A DNA stretch of 64,000 bases from Euleptes europaea (taxonomy: Eukaryota > Chordata > Lepidosauria > Squamata > Sphaerodactylidae), in assembly GCF_029931775.1 (NCBI RefSeq), contig NC_079318.1, positions 78,713,614 to 78,777,613 on the forward strand, given 5' to 3'. Position 1 is the first letter of the stretch; every line of letters begins with the position of its first letter. The notes under the pieces are model-generated. The model ran no database searches. It was not told the DNA's origin and saw only the letters and a list, made by a program, of their open reading frames with translations. The position numbers and the translations under genes are program-made. Shown piece by piece: positions 54,401-64,000 of this stretch.

Positions 54401-54785
54401 CCAGCATCCTCCCTCCTCCCTGGCCCCCTCCTAGTTGCCCAGGCAACAGCTGCAAGGATCAGCTGTAAAGGGCAGGCTGACATCTGGGTCTCCTTGACTG
54501 CTGGGCTGGGATGCCCTCTCTTGATGGGGGGGAGGGGGAGGCCAGCTAGGAGCCCCAATGCCCAGGAGGAGGGAGAGACTCAACAAAGCCACGGCTTCTC
54601 GGTGCTAAGGAGACAGCTGATGGGCAGTGCAGGGGGAACTCCCGGCCCCTTATTGCCTTCACTCCCGGAGAGGGGCAGAGCAGGCCCTTCAGTGACTTCT
54701 CAGCCTTCCCTTCTCCATCTCCTGCCTGTGCCCTGAAGGCCCTTCGCCACTCCTGGCAACAATCCTGCAGGCCAGCCAGACTGGG

Positions 54786-54966
54786 CAGGGTCGCCAACCT
54801 CCAGGGGGCCCCTGGAATTCTCCTGGAATCACCACTTCATCTCCAGTCTGCAGAGCTCAGTTCCCACGGAGGGAAAGGGCCGCTTCAGAGAGTAATATCC
54901 CTGCCAAGCTCCCTCCCCAAACTCCTGCACTCCCCAGGAATTTCCCAAGCCGGAGCTGGCAACCCT
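54786..54966 (+). mobile_element. hAT-type GC-rich MITE, diverged
   Basis: It starts agggtcgccaacctccaggg and ends ccggagctggcaacccta. Confidence 0.6.
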
Positions 54967-54995
54967 AGCAGACAGAGTCAGACCAGGCTTCCTGG

Positions 54996-55206
54996 TAGGG
55001 TTGCCAGGTCCCTCTTCACCACTGGTGGGAGGTTTTTGGGGGGTGGAGCCCAAGGAGGGTGGGGTTTGCGGAGGGGAGGGACTTCAGTGCCACAGAGTCC
55101 AATTGCCAAAGCGGCCATTTTCTCCAGGTAAACTGATCCCTGTCACCTGGAGATCAGTTGTAATAGCGAGAGATCTCCAGCCACCACCTGGAGGTTGGCA
55201 ACCCTA
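54996..55206 (-). mobile_element. hAT-type GC-rich MITE with 8-bp target duplication
   Basis: The ends are tagggttgccaggtcc and gttggcaaccct-a. The flanks cttcctgg (54988-54995) and cttgctgg (55207-55214) match at 7 of 8. Confidence 0.75.
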
Positions 55207-55483
55207 CTTGCTGGGCATCATTACTGAGCTCCTTGTCTGCCTTCCCCCTCTTCTCCTGCCATCTCTCCCAGGTTCGCCGACTTTGGTGAGAAGGAAGTTG
55301 TTGATGGCACAGCTCCTTGCGCTCAGAGCCAGCTGAGAGAAAGGCCTTGGAGCTGCTGGGCATGGGGCAAACACCTGTGTCTGGAGGGCCTCTCTGCCTC
55401 TCGGCTACTCATCCTGGCTGGGGAGCGCCATGTCCTGACGGCTGCCTACCCCCTCCTTAAGCGGCCCCTTCCTCGTCTCCAGC

Positions 55484-58400
55484 ATGAAGCGGCCCAAGGT
55501 GGGCCCTCCCTCCCTCGGCATCCTGGGCTTTTTCGGTCGGAAACCCAAAGTGACTTTGGAACAGGATGGGAAGCTGGAGTCCCCTCTGGGCAACCCTGAA
55601 GAAACCCATATCTCTCTGATGCCAGAGGAGGAGGAAGAGGAGGAGGAAGAGGAAGGCTTGCTAGAATGCCCACTGTGCCTGCTGCCCCAGCCTCCGGCGG
55701 CCTTCCCTGCTCTCTCCTGCTGCTCGCACCTGTCCTGCCTCACCTGCTTGCAGCAGTACTTGCGCATCGAGATCAGCGAGAGCCGCGTCCAGGTGGCCTG
55801 CCCGCACTGCCCTGCTCTCCTCCAGCCCTCGGAGATCCATCAGCTGCTCCCCGAGGCCAACCTGGGTGAGAAGTATGAAGAGTACCTGCTGCGGCGCCTC
55901 TTGGTGGCTGACCCAGGAACCCGCTGGTGCCCTGCTCCAGATTGCAGGTAGGGCAATGGTGACCTTTGGGGGAACTCAGGCCGAGGGAGGGAGATTGAGA
56001 GAGGGAGTTTGCCCTTTGGGCCAGGGAAGACATCCTTATCCTATCGGTCAGGGCCTCGATGGGTTAGATCCAGACGAAACTTTCTGCTAACAGAAGCAGA
56101 GGTGTAATTTCCACTAATTCCTCTCTTCCTGCTGCAGACATCTTGTGCAGTTTTTGAGAGTCCCCTTATCCCCCAGGAGCAGCGTTTTGGGGAGATAAAT
56201 GGATGGCAGGGAGAGGTGGGAGGAGGTAGGGAAGTTTGGTTTGGCTGATGGAAGTGAATCATAGAGTTGGAAGGGCCATACAGGCCATCTAGTCCAACAC
56301 CCTGCTTAATGTAGGATCAGCCTAGGGCATCCCTGACAAGTGCTTGTCCAGCCTCTGCTTAAAGGCTGCCAGTGAGGGGGAGCTCACCACCTCCCTAGGT
56401 AGCTGATTCCACTGTCGAACAACTCTTACTGTAAAATATTCCGGCTGGTACCTTTCTGCCCGCAATTTAAACCCATTACTGCGAGTCCTATCCTCTGCTG
56501 CCAACAGGAACAGCTCCGTGCCCTCCTCTAAGTGACAGCCCTTCAAATGCTTAAAGAGAGCAGTCATGTCCCCCTCAGCCTCCTCCTCTCCATACTGAAC
56601 ATTCCCAACTCCCTCAGCGCTTCCTCGGACAGTGCCTTCCACTTAGTCTGGGTCTGGCCCTAGGTTTGTGCCAACTGGCCAGGCAAAACTCGAGAGGCCC
56701 TTGTGATTGTCTAAGGGTTACTGCCCAGAGAGGAGGGGATCCCGGTGGTTTCTTCATCCTAGTTATATAATGGAATCCAGACAGAGAAGAGCTGCCGGGG
56801 TGGCCCGGGCGCTCGTTGGAGACCCTGTTTGGTTCCCATTTGGAAGGGCAGCATCCGTCAGTCCTCAGCTTTTCCATTGAAAAACAACAACCCTCAAGCA
56901 ACAGAATTAAGAAGAGCTTTCTCTGCCTGGATCCTTGGAGAGCTGTTGCCAGTCAGAGCAGACAGTGCGGGGCCGGATGCACCAATGACCCGGCGCAGTG
57001 TCCTCCGGCTCCCTAAGTGCCCCTATAAGTGCAGTGTGATATCTCAGATAGGGAAGGCAAAGCAGAGACCTCTGCTGTGATGGAGGGAGGGGGGAGGGGG
57101 GTAGAAGCTCTGGAGCAGTGGGGGGATGAAGTCCTTGAAGGTTTCTCAGGAGACTTGATGAGTTGAGCCACAGTGCCCCCCTGTCCCCCCCTCGCCGCCT
57201 TCAGACCACAGTTTGGGCCCTTATCCCATTCAGATAGGGTTGCCAACCTCCAGGTACAAGCTGGAGATCTCCTGCTGTTACAACTGATCTCCAGCCGATA
57301 GAAAAAATGGCTGCTTTGGCCATTGGACTCTATGGCATTGAAGTCCCTCCCCAAACCCCTCCCTCCTCAGACTCTGCCCCCAAACCCTCCTGCTGGTGGC
57401 AAAGAGGGGCCTGGCATGGGAACCCTACATTCAGATGGTTTGATAAGGTGGTATCTAGCTTGGCTCTGAAGTGTAGGCTGAGGGAGAGGCCACAGTCTTG
57501 CTCACCACAATTGCAAGAACAGGGAGGAACACGTCTTATCATGAACACATGAAACTGCCTTATATTGAATTACCCTCCAGTCAGTATTGAAGTCAGTATT
57601 GTCTGTTCAGATGAGAAGTGGCTCTTTAAGATCCCAGGTAGAGGTCTTTCATATCACCTGCGACCTACTTAACTGGAGATACTGGAGATTGAACCTGGGG
57701 CCTTCTGCGTGCTAAGCGGATGTTCTACCACTGAGCTACAACCTCTCCCATTATTGCTATGGTTGCTTTATGGGTTTCTTAATGCTAGAAACATCAACGT
57801 ATACCTTCCTAGCGTAAGACCAGAAGATCTGTCTGTGTCCTTTCTGGGATTTCAGAGGACACAGGAATTGCCTAAAAAGAGTCTAAACTGACTTACTATT
57901 TTGCCTGGAATTACCTTCTGTTTTAAAGCATGAGTTCAGGTTGCATGCAAGAGCAATTGCACTGAACTGAGAATCTTCTCTTTGAGCTCAGAGAGCACCC
58001 AGCTCCTCTGACCACTCCTTAAATTCTACCTAGAACCTCCTGGCAAAATATCACAAGTACTTGTATGTTTTATGAAGACAACAGAAGCACATGTGATTAG
58101 GCTCAGAACATAGAAAAATGTAAACGCAGCATACCCACAATGGTGGTGGAAAGTGCTGTCAAGTCATAGGTCGCTTATGCATGGGAGTTTTACCTGAGGT
58201 TCGTTGCTCGCTGGACCCACACTTTCCTGTTGCGAATCTGTGCACCAGTAGTCTCCAAGCTCAAATCAGTATCTGAATCCACGCCCCTTGAAATGCTGCT
58301 TTGTAATTGGCTGAAGTGAGAGAAAAGCCCCTCCCAAACCCAACTGCCGCAAAAAAAGAATTTTAAGAGCATTTTAAAAACAAAAAATGGAGCTATTTGA

Positions 58401-61400
58401 AAGGTACCTGGGGGGGGGGGGACCCAAGCCTAATTTTTAAAAGCCTTGTGCTCAGAAAGAACTAAGAGGAAGCAGAAAGTATTTGAATCTCCGCCTCTTG
58501 ACATGCTGCTTTGTAATTGTCTGTCCGCTTGCTGTGAGAGAAACCAAGCTTCTGTGTCCTGCGTTTTGCCTTATGCATGGGGATTTCAAGCGGGCTGAGC
58601 TCAGGGGAGAGGGAAGAATCAGATTAATAGAGGGATGGGAAGTCCAGGGATTTGTGAGGGCTGCCAGCCAAGTCATCTCTAATGGAGGGGAAACTCATGC
58701 ATAACTCCAAGGAACAACTGAGACAGATGGGGGGGTGAACATGAGTGAAAATACGACCATAGCTGATGTATGGTGACCCCGTAGGGTTTTCAAGGCAATG
58801 GATGTTCAGAGGTGGGTTGACATTGCCTGCCTCTTCATCACGACCCTAGTATTCTTTGGTGGTCTCCCATCCAAATACTAACTAGGACTGATCCTATTTA
58901 GTTTCTGCGATCTGACAAGATTGGGCTAGCCTGGGCCACCCAGGTCAGAGCATACGCACAATACTAGGGCCAAATCCTGTCTAGCACAAGTGGAGGTGTG
59001 CTAGATCAAAAGTAACTTTCTGCCTGCCTTTTCCTGCAGTAACTGGCTGTGCCCCCCAGCTCAAAACTGGGCCTCAAGGGATCAGTAAAGCCCCGGGAAT
59101 AGTGTGTGTGTGTGTGTGAGCACAGTGGGAGTTTGCAGAGGGCAGGAGGGGAGAAATTGTCAAAAACTTCCTCCTTTTGCAGGTAAAAGTATTTTCTGTA
59201 GACAGAAGAGGTTAGGGTGCAAGTGAAGACATTTGGCTTGAAGTGCAGCACGTAGCCTGGGTTGTATTATTTGAAGAGACACCAGGCAGAAGTTGCTTTG
59301 TTGGATTTGTCCATGTTGAAGGACAAAGCAGGGATGTGATTGGTCAGTCCCTGTGCTCCCACCCCTGACACAAGTCACAGCTTTAAATTCACCTCTGTTT
59401 TAAAGACCCCTGGTGGGAATGGCTGGGGACTGAGTTTGTCAGTAACCTCAGGCTGGTCTTCTCAGCAAATGTAACATCAACTCAGGACGGAATGCTGTTT
59501 AACCATACCTGATTCTGTGCTGGATTGTTGAAGATTTAAGATTTCAAAGCAGCAGAGTGTTAAGGGATACCTGAATGACACCCTCTCAGATGCTGGATGT
59601 GGGGCACGGTAGCCCAAAGAGTTGCCTGACACTGGCCAACAGCATCTGATGTCTGACCTGCACAGGACCAGAGTCATTGGCCCCCAACTCAAACCAGCCA
59701 CAAAAAGGACCCTTAAGGATTATTTGTTGTGCTGCAAGAGGGGGAAGGGCTGTGGCTCAGTGGTAGAGCATCTGCTTGGCATGCAGAAGGTCTTAGGTTC
59801 AATCCCCGGCATCTCCAGTTGAAGGGACTAGACAAGTAGGTGATGTGAAAGACCTCTGCCTGAGACCCTCGAGAACCACTGCTGGTCTGAGTAGACAGTA
59901 CTAGACTTTGATGGGCCAAGGGTCTGATTCAATATCAGGCAGCTTCATGTGTTCATTGACATGGCTACTCTCCCAGAATTTGTTCCCCATACCCAGCACT
60001 CCTGATATTAGGTGATAGGAGCTCTGTAGTTAAAAGAAGGTCTAAGCATATGGAAGAGCATGAAGTGCTGTAGAGAGAAGCAAACAAGGCTTACGTGGGA
60101 GCCTGATCCTGCTGGAGGGTGTGATGCTGCCCAGAAAGGAGGGACTGGAGGGACAACTCATTAAATTTGCAGATGACACTAAATTGGGAGGGGCAGTGAA
60201 CACCCCAGAAGATAGAGATAGAATTCAACAAGATCGGAATACATTGGATAGTGGGCGGATGTGAACAAGAATCAGTTCAACAAGGACATGTGCAAAATTC
60301 TACATCTGGATAACTAAAAAGAGGAACACACATACTGGATGGGGGATATACTTCTGGGCAGCAGTGTGTGTGAAGAAGATCTTGGGGTATGGGTGGACCC
60401 TAAGTTAAATAGGAGCAGCCAGTGTGATGCAGCAGCCAAAAAGGCTAATGCGATCTTGGGGTGTATCAACAGATACATAACATCCAAATCAAGAGATGTC
60501 ATAGTTCCACTGTACACAGCATTGGCCAGGCCACATCTGGAGTTTTATGTGCCGTTCTGGAGGCCTCACGTCAAAAAGGATGTGGACAGAATAGAGAGGG
60601 TGCAGAGGAGAGCAATGAGGATGATCAGGGGCCTGGAGACCAAGCCCTACGAGGAAAGGCTGGGGGAGTTGGGAATGTTTAGTCTGGAAAAGAGGAGGTT
60701 GAGGGGGGACATGATTGCTCTCTTTAAGTATTTGAAGGGCTGTCACTTAGAGGAGGGCAGGGAGCTGTTCCTGTTGGCAGCAGAGGATAGGACTTGCAAT
60801 AATGGGTTTAAATTACAGGTGAAAGATACCAGCTGGATATCAGGGGGGGAAATTACAGTAAGAGTAGCTCAGCAGTGGAATTGGCTGCATAGAGAGGTAG
60901 TGAGTTCCCCTCACTGGCAGTCTTCAAGCAGTGGCTTGGCGAACACTTGTCAGGGATACTTTAGGCTGATCCTGCATTGAGCAGGAGGTTGGATTAGATG
61001 GCCTGTATGGCCCATTCCAATTCTATGATTCTACATGGCAATGCTCAGGCCAGGAGCTGCTCTGCAATATGAAAGATTATTGCCTGGTGACTACCAGGGA
61101 TGCAACATTCAGCCACTCTGTGATCCAGACATTCCGGGCAGCAGATCACACCTGAACTGACACATGGGAGACTGAAATGCCCCACCCTCTGTTCTACCTT
61201 AGTGACTCTGGCCTGCATTCAAGCACAGACTCTCAAGGGCAAATTTCTTTAGAGTGGACAGTAATTTCTGACCCACTGGAACAGCAATTCTGGGGGCTCA
61301 GTGGGCTGCAGCAGGAGGGAGGAATGAGCAGAATTTGCCACCCCCTCTAAGAAAATGCACTTAAGTCTTTGAGACTGCTTGGTTGGCTGCAGGCTTTTAT

Positions 61401-62938
61401 TTATTTATTTATTACATTTATAGCCAGCTTCTCTAGCCAGGCCGGGCTCAGAGTGGTTGCTCTCGCCCCATCCCCTAAAAGGATCACAACCTTCCCTTAG
61501 TCTCCACCGTATCTTAGAGGGTCTGGAACCCAATCTCCCTCTGTGATCAATTGATGCTTGGGTCTAGCAAAGTGGGGGATCTTCTAGGGGAAGCAATGGA
61601 GCTTGGAGAGAGTTTGAAGAGGAAGAGGAAGTGGAGTTGGTTTTTATATGCTGACTTTCTCTGCCACTTAAGGGAGAATCAAACCAGCTTACAATCACCT
61701 TCCCTTCCCCACCCTGTGAGATAGGTGGTGCTGAGAGAGCTCTAATAGAGCTGTGACTAGCCCAAAGACACCCAGCTGGCTTCGTGTGTAGGAGCAGGGA
61801 AACAAATTCAGTTCACCAGATTAGCGTCCGCGGCTCATGTGGAGGCGTGGGGAATCAAACCCGGTTCTCCAGATCGGTCTCTACCACTCCAAACCACTAC
61901 ATCTTACTGCCATGTACATGCAAAGAGCTGACCCAGATGTTGATGCACTGACCCTAAGCTGACACCTTTCCTCTTGCTCTTTCATTTAGCTATGCGGTCA
62001 TTGCCTACGGCTGTGCTGAATGCCCCCGGCTCGTCTGTGGCCGCCAGGACTGCAGGACAGAGTTCTGCTACCACTGTCGGCAGCCTTGGCACCCCAACTC
62101 TTCCTGTGAGCAGGCCTGGCGAGAATGGAGCAGGCAGGCTCCAGGGGCAGTGGAGCTCTCTACACAGTTGATCCAGAAGGAGGAGGCTGCCCTGGGTAAG
62201 TTCAGGCCAGCAAGGTGTGCATGTGCCTCTTTTCTCCCAGCTGCCCATTGGATCAGATTGCTCCAGTGCATCCCCTTATCCAGCGCCAGGATGCCCTGTC
62301 TCTAGGATTCTGGGGCGGGTGGTGGGGGAGGAGGAGGAGGAGAAGAAGAAGAGTTTTTATATGCTGAATTTCTCTACAACTTAAGGAAGACTCAAACTGA
62401 CTTACAATCACCTTCCCTTCCCCTACCCACAAGAGACACCCTGTGAGGTAGGTGGGGCTGAGAGAGTGTGACTAGCCCAAGGTAACCCAGCTGGCTTCAT
62501 GTGTAGGAGTGGGGAAACAAATCCAGTTCACCAGATTAGCATCTGCCGCTCATGTGGAGGAGTGGGGAATCAAACCCGGTTCTCCAGATCAGACTCCACC
62601 ACTCCTAACCACTGCTCTTAACCACTACACCATGCTGATGCAGAGCCCATCACCTCTCTAACGAAGCTTGGCTCCCCCTAATGGGACACCACAGTTCCCT
62701 ATCAGCTAGCAGCCTATTGCCAGGGGTCTTTCCAAGGCACAGCTCCATCACTTGAGACTAACTATCCTGCCCTTCATCTTTCCTTCACAGACACCGAAAC
62801 TATCAAGGTGTGTCCCCGCTGTGGTGCCTTCATCATGAAGATCAACGACGGGAGCTGCAATCGCATGAATTGCACCGTCTGTGGGTGCCTATTCTGCTGG
62901 CTGTGCTTGCGAGAGATCACGGACGTGCACTTCCTCAG
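55484..62938 (+). CDS. RNF19-like RBR E3 ubiquitin ligase (N-terminal part, 3 coding exons)
   Basis: A RING-between-RING ligase related to RNF19A/RNF19B. Exons: 55484-55947, 61990-62195 and 62791-62938. Phases agree, giving 272 residues so far. The gene continues past the right edge, where family members have two membrane segments. The start [20 protein letters not shown] follows a ctccag acceptor. An acidic run (E48-E57) precedes RING1 (CPLC at 62 through CPHC, with CSHLSCLTC and [14 protein letters not shown] as in RNF19). The IBR has [25 protein letters not shown] and EFCYHC. RING2 has CPRC (231-234), NDGSC with the expected catalytic Cys246, and CGCLFCWLC. Oddities: the usual His two after the catalytic Cys is Arg248, and the usual Glu of CGCEFC is Leu257. 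It is less like RNF19A/B than those are to each other, so probably a third paralog. The last donor is GTGGCA, a weak but usable site. Confidence 0.88.
55948..56257. other. RNF19-like intron 1, first part
   Basis: Nothing recognised. Confidence 0.3.
56258..56643 (-). mobile_element. CR1 LINE 3' fragment
   Basis: Reverse copy. The minus strand encodes [20 protein letters not shown] and [17 protein letters not shown], then [20 protein letters not shown]. It belongs to the subfamily of the 60095 copy. Confidence 0.85.
56644..57226. other. RNF19-like intron 1, mostly unrecognised
   Basis: A short piece at about 56935-56975 (ggagagctgttgccagtcag) is the body of a family-1 SINE. Otherwise nothing. 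Confidence 0.35.
57235..57427 (+). mobile_element. hAT-type GC-rich MITE, intact copy with 8-bp target duplication
   Basis: The ends are tagggttgcc and gggaacccta. The flanks cattcaga (57227-57234) and cattcaga (57428-57435) are identical. This copy defines the family and lacks the insertion found in 14423-15179 and 28888-29436. Confidence 0.85.
57542..57750 (-). repeat. tRNA-derived SINE, family 1
   Basis: Reverse copy: acatgaaactgccttatatt to gagctacaacctctccc. Confidence 0.8.
58166..58712. mobile_element. Possible DNA transposon with short inverted ends
   Basis: The left text ttatgcatgggagtttt and right text aaactcatgcataa are inverted. The block cttgacatgctgctttgtaattg occurs twice (about 58287 and 58498). 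No coding capacity or clear duplication. Confidence 0.35.
58770..58948 (-). repeat. 5S-rRNA-derived SINE
   Basis: Reverse copy: ggtctcccatccaaatacta is the reverse of the 5S box region, with tgatcctatttagtttctgc and gatctgacaagattgggcta following it. Confidence 0.75.
58949..59742. other. RNF19-like intron 1, nothing recognised
   Basis: A short gt run at 59103-59118. No exon or named repeat. Confidence 0.3.
59743..59957 (+). repeat. tRNA-derived SINE, family 1
   Basis: A full-length forward copy with head gctgtggctcagtggtagag and end caggcagcttcatgtgttca. Confidence 0.9.
60095..61033 (+). mobile_element. CR1 LINE, RT C-terminal half and 3' end
   Basis: It begins before the RT motif [15 protein letters not shown] (about 60165) and continues [59 protein letters not shown] and [17 protein letters not shown]. 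The tail is ccattccaattctatgattc. One frame is open for 213 residues (60339-60980), making it the best-preserved CR1 here. Confidence 0.9.
61034..61394. other. RNF19-like intron 1, nothing recognised
   Basis: No exon or named repeat. Confidence 0.3.
61395..61490 (-). mobile_element. LINE 3' tail
   Basis: Tandem ttta, then tatagccagcttctctagcc and gggctcagagtggtt, a reversed L2-like tail. Confidence 0.45.
61624..61915 (-). repeat. tRNA-derived SINE, family 2
   Basis: Reverse copy ending 75 bases before the RNF19-like second coding exon. Confidence 0.8.
62340..62640 (-). repeat. tRNA-derived SINE, family 2
   Basis: A reverse copy in the second intron: agagtttttatatgctgaat to ctcttaaccactacaccatg. 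Confidence 0.85.
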
Positions 62939-64000
62939 GTGGCAGCATGCTGTGGGAGGTGGAGGGCAGAATGGTACAGCGGTCGGGGGACGGTATAGGG
63001 AAACTGGGACTTTACACTAAGGCCTCATTCCCATCTTGTCCCAGGTTGCTTCAGGAAATGGAAGCTTTGGCAGGGTCAGACCTATCCTGAAGTAGCACAT
63101 AAAACCTGCATCAAGCGCCATGTTTGGTGGTCTTCCAGAGGAACTGGTTGGCCACAGTGTGAGACAGGATGTGGGACTAGATGGACCGCTGGTCTGACCC
63201 AGCAGGACCTTAATTCAATTTATGATGATCTTAAAACAAAGGTCACAGTTTATTTATACCTGTTCTCATAGCTGAACTTGCCTGCTGTTTTTCTCCTGCC
63301 AAAGGCTGCCAGAATGGCTTTCAGCGGACTGTAACAACAACTGGGCAATAATCAATCACAACACAATGCTCAAACAGTGCATGTAAAAATTAACAGCAGC
63401 AACAGGAACGTAAAAATCAATGAACTTAACTATCACAAAACATCTGGAGGAAAAAGAACAGTTAGCCTAAAATGACAACAGAGCAGGCCTTATGGATCTC
63501 TCTTGGAAGGGGGTCCCAAAATATTATGGTGTGTGGGTGGGCAGGAGCTGTGCTTTGGTCTGAGACTATGCAAGCTTGGAGAAGAGTAGCAGTTGGTGGT
63601 ATTAACTACACAAGGCGAGGGCCCGATTGAGCACCCTAGAAATCATGGATCATCCAGTATCCAGTAACTGCTGGGGGGAATGCAGCCCAGTTCAGGCCAT
63701 TTGGGGAAGCGAGAGGGGGTTTAATCCTTCCAGTTCTGCATGGTTTGGCCTATCAAAACCACCTTCCCCATGCTGTTATGAGCCTTGAAAGGGGGGAAAT
63801 ATCCATAATATGCCTATAATTTTTCCTCCCAAAGCATGAGCATGCTTGTGTATGTGGGATGTGGTGACAGTTTTCAAAGACAAAATGATGCCAGTATAGA
63901 AAAACATAAGACACCCTCTCAAAACCTAGAACCGGCCCTATTATGAAGTGTGTGGCGTCCGGCCTGATGACATTTCCAGTCTCAGGATTCTCAGTAAGAC
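62939..64000. other. RNF19-like intron, mostly unrecognised
   Basis: No exon encoding the expected SGCTFWGKKPW-type segment is seen. A forward CR1-type tail is at 63125-63222, and A-rich text resembling a LINE tail at about 63350-63470. Confidence 0.4.
63125..63222 (+). mobile_element. CR1-type LINE 3' end
   Basis: It reads ggccacagtgtgagacagga, gactagatggaccgctggtc and tgacccagcagga, the forward form of the end at 16895. Confidence 0.55.

Noticed and set aside
59743-59815. tRNA gene (GCTCAGTGGTAGAGC text)
   Set aside because: The same head occurs in at least a dozen copies, each followed by the same non-tRNA body, so it is a SINE head and not a tRNA gene.

Overview
The window is nuclear DNA of a vertebrate, most likely a squamate reptile (a lizard, possibly a gecko). 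The evidence is intron-rich genes with GT-AG splice sites and CpG-island promoters, joined by a dense repeat load: BovB/RTE, CR1 and L2-like LINEs, three tRNA-derived SINE families, a MIR-like SINE, a 5S-rRNA-derived SINE with a BovB-like tail, hAT elements and several Penelope-like insertions. No species can be named from sequence alone.

Four genes match the human 2p23.3 order and orientation: GTF3C2 (minus, 1211-11870, 3' half beyond the left edge), EIF2B4 (minus, 18634-29860, complete), SNX17 (plus, 34296-41367, complete) and ZNF513 (minus, 42656-45858, complete). All exon joins given here were checked for reading phase. EIF2B4 gives 523 residues, SNX17 471 and ZNF513 465. In the position where human has PPM1G there is instead a plus-strand RBR-type E3 ligase related to RNF19A/RNF19B (55484 onward, 3' part beyond the right edge).

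Region by region: 1-11.9 kb holds GTF3C2 coding exons with introns rich in SINEs, CR1 and one solo-LTR-like fossil. 13.9-14.3 kb is the GTF3C2 CpG promoter. 14.4-18.6 kb is repeat-filled intergenic DNA. 18.6-29.9 kb is EIF2B4. 30-34 kb is a spacer between the divergent EIF2B4 and SNX17 starts, built of an AT-rich palindrome, LINE pieces, a hAT transposon and Penelope-type palindromes. 34.3-41.4 kb is SNX17. 41.4-42.6 kb separates the convergent SNX17 and ZNF513 3' ends and carries a second copy of the ZNF513 3' end. 46-54 kb is repeat-rich and includes a broken Penelope-like element with reverse transcriptase and GIY-YIG parts. 54.2-64 kb is the RNF19-like locus.

The genes are unrelated housekeeping and regulatory functions: Pol III transcription, translation initiation, endosomal recycling, zinc-finger regulation and ubiquitin ligation. 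Nothing suggests a shared operon-like system. The most unusual points are the RNF19-like ligase, which keeps its catalytic cysteine but lacks the two usual triad partners; a group of Penelope-type insertions that form near-perfect palindromes with 13-17 bp target duplications and hammerhead-like cores; and two related insertions at the same site of two copies of one hAT-type MITE.
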